Below are positions 34,216-37,788 of a DNA stretch of 37,788 bases, in pieces. Positions within the stretch are counted from its first letter, which is position 1. Each line of letters begins with the position of its first letter. The DNA lies in contig QVQC01000057.1 in the NCBI GenBank assembly GCA_003428585.1, positions 1 to 37,788 on the forward strand, written 5' to 3'. The position numbers and the translations under genes are program-made. This DNA is from Nioella halotolerans. GTDB taxonomy: Bacteria > Pseudomonadota > Alphaproteobacteria > Rhodobacterales > Rhodobacteraceae. A model generated the notes under the pieces. It did no database searches. It saw only the letters and a program-made list of their open reading frames with translations, and was not told the DNA's origin.

Positions 34216-35007
34216 TCAGGCGCGGTGGGCGCCGTCGGCAAGGCCGTTGACGAAGGCCAGAACCTCGGACACCGGCTTGCCTGCCGCGATCTCGCCCACG
34301 ATGGCGGAGCCGACGACCGCCCCGTCGGCGACCGAGGCGATCTGCTGGGCCGTCTGGGGCGTGCGGATTCCGAAGCCCACGATCACCGGCAGGTCGGTCT
34401 GCGCCTTGATCCGCGCCACCTCCGGGCCGACATCGGCCGATTGCGCGGCAGCGGAGCCGGTGATCCCGGTGATCGAGACGTAGTAGACGAACCCGCTGGT
34501 GTTCTGCAGCACCTTTGGCAGGCGCGCATCGTCGGTGGTGGGCGTGGCCAGCCGGATGAAGTTCAGCCCCGCCGCCTGCGCGGGAAGGCACAGTTCCGCG
34601 TCCTCCTCCGGCGGCAGGTCCACGATGATCAACCCGTCGATACCGGCGGCCTTGGCATCGGCGAGGAACCTGTCGACGCCGCGATTGTAGATCGGATTGT
34701 AGTAGCCCATCAGGACGATCGGCGTCTCGTCGTCGCCCTCGCGGAAGGCGGCGGCCATGTCCAGCGTCTTCTGCAGGGTTTGCCCGCCTTCCAACGCGCG
34801 CTGCCCGGCCAGCTGGATGGTGGGGCCATCGGCCATCGGGTCGGTGAAGGGCAGGCCAAGCTCGATGATATCGGCGCCGGCGCCGGGCAGGCCTTTCATG
34901 ATCTCGAGCGACCTGTCGTAATCGGGATCGCCGGCCATGATGTAGGCAACGAAAGCCTTCTTGCCCTCGGCCTTCAGGGCGGCGAATTTGGCGTCGATCC
35001 GGGTCAT
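34216..35007 (-). CDS. trpA: Tryptophan synthase alpha subunit
   Basis: A 263-residue (beta/alpha)8 subunit that cleaves indole-3-glycerol phosphate to indole and glyceraldehyde 3-phosphate. The catalytic pair is E49 ('IIELGLPF') and D60 ('PMADGP'), both at the usual positions. The phosphate-binding loop '[11 protein letters not shown]' and '[10 protein letters not shown]' are intact near the end. Indole is passed to TrpB, which is not in the window, and neither are trpF or trpC. The neighbours are ychF (divergent) and lldD. GAGGAC precedes ATG 35007. A stretch of 218 bases follows before the lldD start, including the 11-bp repeat array. Confidence 0.97.
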   Translation of the reverse strand: MTRIDAKFAALKAEGKKAFVAYIMAGDPDYDRSLEIMKGLPGAGADIIELGLPFTDPMADGPTIQLAGQRALEGGQTLQKTLDMAAAFREGDDETPIVLMGYYNPIYNRGVDRFLADAKAAGIDGLIIVDLPPEEDAELCLPAQAAGLNFIRLATPTTDDARLPKVLQNTSGFVYYVSITGITGSAAAQSADVGPEVARIKAQTDLPVIVGFGIRTPQTAQQIASVADGAVVGSAIVGEIAAGKPVSEVLAFVNGLADGAHRA

Positions 35008-35153
35008 GGCGGGTCCTCGTCTGTTGCCGGATCCGTTTGGCGAATGTGCCGGGGGAAATCAATGCCTAAGGGGCATTGTGGAAAGGACGCCGTTGCAGCG
35101 CGGCCGGCTTGCGCATAGAAGGCGCCGGAACCGGAAACGCGGAGGGCGCAGAG

Positions 35154-36251
35154 ATGGGCTTCAAGATGGGTATCGTCGGGCTGCCGAACGTGGGCAAGTC
35201 CACGCTGTTCAACGCGCTGACCCGCACGGCTGCGGCGCAGGCGGCAAACTTCCCCTTCTGCACGATCGAGCCCAACGTGGGCGATGTCGCCGTGCCGGAG
35301 CCGCGGCTTGACAAGCTGGCCGCGATCGCCGGGTCGAAACAGATCATCCCGGCGCGCATGACCTTCGTCGATATCGCCGGCCTCGTGAAGGGCGCCAGCA
35401 AGGGCGAGGGGCTTGGCAACCAGTTCCTCGCCAATATCCGCGAGGTGGATGCCATCGCGCAGGTACTGCGCTGTTTCGAGGATGACGACATCACCCATGT
35501 CGATGGCCGGATCGACCCGGTGGCCGATGCAGAGACCATCGAGACCGAATTGATGCTGGCCGATCTGGAAAGCATCGAGAAGCGGCGCGCCAACCTTGTG
35601 CGCAAGCTCAAGGGCAATGACAAGGAGGCGCAGCAGCAAGACCGCCTTCTGGCCGCGGCGCAGGCGATGCTGGAGGAGGGCAAGCCGGCGCGGCTGGTCG
35701 AAGTGTCGGCCGAGGACGCCAAGGCGTGGAAGGGGCTGCAACTGCTGACCACGAAGCCGGTGCTTTACGTGTGTAATGTCGATGAAGGATCTGCGGCCAC
35801 CGGCAACGCGTTTTCCGAGAAGGTGGCGCGGATGGCCGAGGAACAGGGCGCCGCGACGGTCGTCATCTCGGCGCAGATCGAGGAAGAGATCAGCCAGCTC
35901 GACGCCGAGGAGGCGGAGATGTTCCTGTCCGAGATGGGGCTGGAGGAGGCCGGGCTCGACCGGTTGATCCGGGCGGGTTACGCGCTGTTGAACCTTGAAA
36001 CCTATTTCACCGTCGGCCCGAAGGAGGCCCGCGCCTGGACCATCCCGACCGGCACCCTTGCGCCGCAGGCGGCGGGCGTCATCCACGGCGATTTCGAGCG
36101 CGGTTTCATCCGGGCCGAAACCATCGCCTACGCGGATTTCGCGGCGCTTGGCGGCGAACAAGCCGCCAAGGACGCAGGCAAGATGCGGGTCGAGGGCAAG
36201 GGCTACACCGTCAAGGACGGCGACGTGCTGCACTTCCTGTTCAACGCGTGA
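35154..36251 (+). CDS. ychF: Redox-regulated ATPase YchF (OBG family)
   Basis: A 365-residue universally conserved P-loop protein related to Obg but preferring ATP. The Walker A loop is at 9-17 ('GLPNVGKST'), followed by the switch region '[22 protein letters not shown]', shortened here to the key [10 protein letters not shown]. '[20 protein letters not shown]' matches G3. A coiled-coil insert spans about residues 130-190, and the C-terminal TGS domain ends the protein ('[14 protein letters not shown]'). It associates with ribosomes and stress responses. ATG 35154 has GGAGG eight bases upstream; the open frame extends further without support. It is divergent from trpA and converges on the MDR gene with a 10-base gap. 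Confidence 0.97.
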   Translation: MGFKMGIVGLPNVGKSTLFNALTRTAAAQAANFPFCTIEPNVGDVAVPEPRLDKLAAIAGSKQIIPARMTFVDIAGLVKGASKGEGLGNQFLANIREVDAIAQVLRCFEDDDITHVDGRIDPVADAETIETELMLADLESIEKRRANLVRKLKGNDKEAQQQDRLLAAAQAMLEEGKPARLVEVSAEDAKAWKGLQLLTTKPVLYVCNVDEGSAATGNAFSEKVARMAEEQGAATVVISAQIEEEISQLDAEEAEMFLSEMGLEEAGLDRLIRAGYALLNLETYFTVGPKEARAWTIPTGTLAPQAAGVIHGDFERGFIRAETIAYADFAALGGEQAAKDAGKMRVEGKGYTVKDGDVLHFLFNA

Positions 36252-36261
36252 GCGCGCGGGG

Positions 36262-37263
36262 TCACCCCACCTTCACGATCAGCTTACCGGTATTCTCGCC
36301 GCGGTAGAGCATCCCGATCGCGTCCAGTGCGGCCTCGGGTCCGTCGAGGACATGTTCGCGCACCGCGATCCGCCCCTCGCGCAGCCAGCCGGCCAGCGCG
36401 GCGTACGCCTCGGCCAGCCTGTCCTTGTGGTCGAAGATGAGGAAGCCCTGCATCCGCGCCCGCGCCACCAGCAATTGCCGGTGCACGCGCGGGCCCATCG
36501 GCAGCGGGTCCCATTCCGTGATCGCCGCCGTGCCGCAGATCGTGATGCGCGCGCCTTGCGCCAGTTTCGTCATCACCGCGTCCGAGATCGGCCCGCAGGT
36601 ATTGTCGAAATAGCAATCCACCCCGTCCGGACAGGCGGCGGCAATGGCCTCTGCCACATCCTGCGCCTTGTAGTCGATGGCCGCGTCGTAGCCGAAATCC
36701 TCAAGGCATTGGCGGGTCTTCACGGGCCCGCCCGCGATGCCCACGGTGCGGCAGCCGATGATCTTGGCGATCTGCCCCACGGCAGAGCCAACGGCCCCGG
36801 CAGCGGTAGACACAACCACGGTGTCGCCCGCCTTCGCCGCGCACGATTCGAGCAGCCCGAAATAGGCGGTGGTGCCGTTCAGCCCCATGATGCCGAGCGC
36901 GTAACTGCGCGGCAGGTCGGTCTCCGTCACCTTGCGCCCGATATTGGCGCCGTCGCTGACCACATGCGTCTGCCAGCCCAGAAGCCCCTCGACCACGTCG
37001 CCCTCGGCGTAACCGGGATGGCGGCTGGCGATGACCTCGCCGACGGCAAAGCTACGCATCGGATCGCCCAGCGCCACGGGCGGGCTGTAATTGGGCACGT
37101 CATTGGCCCAACCGCGCATCGCGGGGTCCACCGACCAGTGGCTGACGCGGATGAGAAACTGCCCCGCGGCGAGGTCCGGAACGGCCGTGTCCCGGACCTC
37201 GAAATGCGACGGGTCCGGCACGCCCACGGGGCGTTTGGCGAGGATGACTTGCGTGTTCTGCAT
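36262..37263 (-). CDS. NADP-dependent oxidoreductase (MDR family, CurA/PGR-like)
   Basis: A 333-residue zinc-free medium-chain dehydrogenase/reductase, nearest to the CurA/prostaglandin-reductase group that reduces the C=C bond of enones using NADPH. N-terminal residues show the group pattern 'SHWSVDPAMRGWAND' (an S-x-D-P-x-M-R-G-W motif). 'LGIMGLNGTTAYFGLLE' and 'VVVSTAAGAVGSAVGQIAKIIG' form the cofactor-binding Rossmann part. 'GLPN'-like and zinc ligands are absent, as expected. The start ATG 37263 is the homologue-like one; the longer frame runs into the tRNA upstream region. The natural substrate is unknown. It lies beside tRNA-Ser on the opposite strand. Confidence 0.9.
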   Translation of the reverse strand: MQNTQVILAKRPVGVPDPSHFEVRDTAVPDLAAGQFLIRVSHWSVDPAMRGWANDVPNYSPPVALGDPMRSFAVGEVIASRHPGYAEGDVVEGLLGWQTHVVSDGANIGRKVTETDLPRSYALGIMGLNGTTAYFGLLESCAAKAGDTVVVSTAAGAVGSAVGQIAKIIGCRTVGIAGGPVKTRQCLEDFGYDAAIDYKAQDVAEAIAAACPDGVDCYFDNTCGPISDAVMTKLAQGARITICGTAAITEWDPLPMGPRVHRQLLVARARMQGFLIFDHKDRLAEAYAALAGWLREGRIAVREHVLDGPEAALDAIGMLYRGENTGKLIVKVG

Positions 37264-37387
37264 CTCGGGCCTCTCGGTTGTCGCGCGGACCATGCGCGTT
37301 GCGTCATGGGCCTGCAAGCCGAAAGCCGGTTCAAATGGGCGATTCCGGGGTTGTGTCCAATACCGGTTCCCGGCTAGACCCACCGGC

Positions 37388-37477
37388 GGAGACGTGGCCG
37401 AGCGGTCGAAGGCGCTCCCCTGCTAAGGGAGTAGGCCCGGAAGGGTCTCGTGGGTTCGAATCCCATCGTCTCCGCCA
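37388..37477 (+). tRNA. tRNA-Ser (anticodon GCT, with encoded CCA)
   Basis: A 90-base type II tRNA. The acceptor stem GGAGACG/CGTCTCC is perfect, discriminator G is at 37474, and CCA is encoded at 37475-37477. The anticodon loop at 37420-37426 carries GCT at 37422-37424 within a CTCCC/GGGAG stem, and a long variable arm follows, as in serine tRNAs. It reads AGC and AGT codons. The T-arm GGTTCGAATCC is intact. It is the likely attachment site for the integrase-type element remnant just downstream. Confidence 0.97.
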
Positions 37478-37539
37478 TTTCACGGCTAACCCGCTGATAA
37501 TAAACGATACTGGTTTTCGGGAAGGCCGAAATCTGCGCC

Positions 37540-37562
37540 CTGGTACAGTTTACTGGTACAGT
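37540..37562 (+). repeat. Direct repeat CTGGTACAGT beside the integrase remnant
   Basis: Two perfect copies of CTGGTACAGT start at 37540 and 37553, 13 bases apart; a partial CTGGT is at 37510. They lie between the tRNA-Ser 3' end and the integrase-like sequence, where arm-type or excisionase sites would be expected. Function is inferred from position only. Confidence 0.45.
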
Positions 37563-37571
37563 GGGGCAAGG

Positions 37572-37766
37572 ATTGCCACGACACCAAGGCTGGTTACACG
37601 CGGGCGGACCTTCTATTTTCGCGCCTCTGTTCCACAGGATTTGTGGGATGTCGCAGGCCGAAAAGAGGTTAAGATTTCATTAAGGACTACTGAGCGATCC
37701 TTGGCACAACTGAGGTGTCGCGTGTTTAGCTGTCACATCCCGCGTGATTATATGGTCGCTTCTTGA
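37572..37766 (+). pseudogene. Truncated tyrosine-recombinase (phage integrase) N-terminal remnant
   Basis: In frame with a stop at 37764-37766 there are about 64 residues that read like the N-terminal DUF6538 domain of alphaproteobacterial phage-type integrases: 'RGRTFYFRASVPQDLWDVAG' followed by 'KEVKISLRTTERSLAQLRCR'. Homologues as I recall them begin M-A-T-T-P-R-L-V. Here the first codon is ATT (37572), so the start may be lost. The frame stops at TGA right after the domain; reading on gives 'RALASAA'. The window ends 22 bases later. It could therefore be a decayed integrase, or a real gene with a non-standard start and one nonsense change. No catalytic domain is in view. It lies 94 bases after tRNA-Ser. 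Confidence 0.6.
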
Positions 37767-37788
37767 AGAGCCCTGGCTTCTGCCGCTG

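Noticed and set aside
37278..37571. Extension of the integrase frame through the tRNA
   Set aside because: The frame reads through tRNA-Ser, which is not translated; similarity begins only at about 37572.

Overview
This is a GC-rich chromosomal segment that reads as a member of the Rhodobacteraceae (Alphaproteobacteria, Rhodobacter/Roseobacter type). The basis is gene content and order: a MarR/OmpR regulator pair that looks like petP-petR, a DUF2794 protein, a NavAb-type bacterial sodium channel, the order deacetylase-xseB-ispA-dxs, and high-GC codon usage throughout. No plasmid or phage core is visible. The only mobile-element trace is an integrase N-terminal fragment next to a tRNA-Ser at the right edge.

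Layout. 1-2.5 kb (+): a VOC-fold protein, an RlmD/TrmA-type RNA uracil methyltransferase and a one-domain voltage-gated sodium channel. 2.8-9.0 kb (-): a compact run of petP, petR, two tandem deacetylase-family paralogues, xseB, ispA and dxs, several of them overlapping or abutting. The distal genes link to isoprenoid precursor synthesis. 9.1-10.65 kb (+): ilvE with a clear terminator, then the DUF2794 gene. 10.65-13.3 kb (-): a small unknown protein, an M17 aminopeptidase and an NlpC/P60 hydrolase. 13.4-14.65 kb (+): a beta-carbonic anhydrase and an unknown protein. 14.65-20.1 kb: asd (-), a DEAD-box helicase (+), then ilvD and a D-amino-acid transaminase (-). 20.2-22.2 kb: a JmjC/cupin oxygenase (-) divergent from two tandem small Tat-exported proteins (+). 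22.4-25.65 kb (+): glpD and glpK for glycerol use. 25.7-30.7 kb: dabB-dabA, the DAB inorganic-carbon uptake pair (-), divergent from a LysR regulator (+). 30.7-36.25 kb: an M3 peptidase (+), an FMN alpha-hydroxy-acid dehydrogenase (-), trpA (-) and ychF (+). 36.3-37.8 kb: an MDR oxidoreductase (-), tRNA-Ser(GCT) and the integrase remnant.

Functionally most of the window is core metabolism: branched-chain amino acids (ilvE, ilvD), aspartate-family amino acids (asd), tryptophan (trpA), isoprenoids (dxs, ispA), glycerol, lactate, and inorganic carbon handling (DabAB and a carbonic anhydrase).

The least explained items are: (i) two neighbouring Tat-exported mini-proteins, each built from two copies of a 16-residue D-x-D-x-G...D...R-G motif with two conserved cysteines; (ii) two dispersed intergenic arrays, each of four TG[C/T]A[C/T] boxes at exactly 11-bp period, lying in opposite orientations about 31 kb apart; (iii) a possible small RNA antisense to the glpD leader. 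Start sites were moved from the longest open frame where homology, ribosome-binding sites or overlap with neighbours argued for it. No search could be run, so family names rest on recognised motifs.
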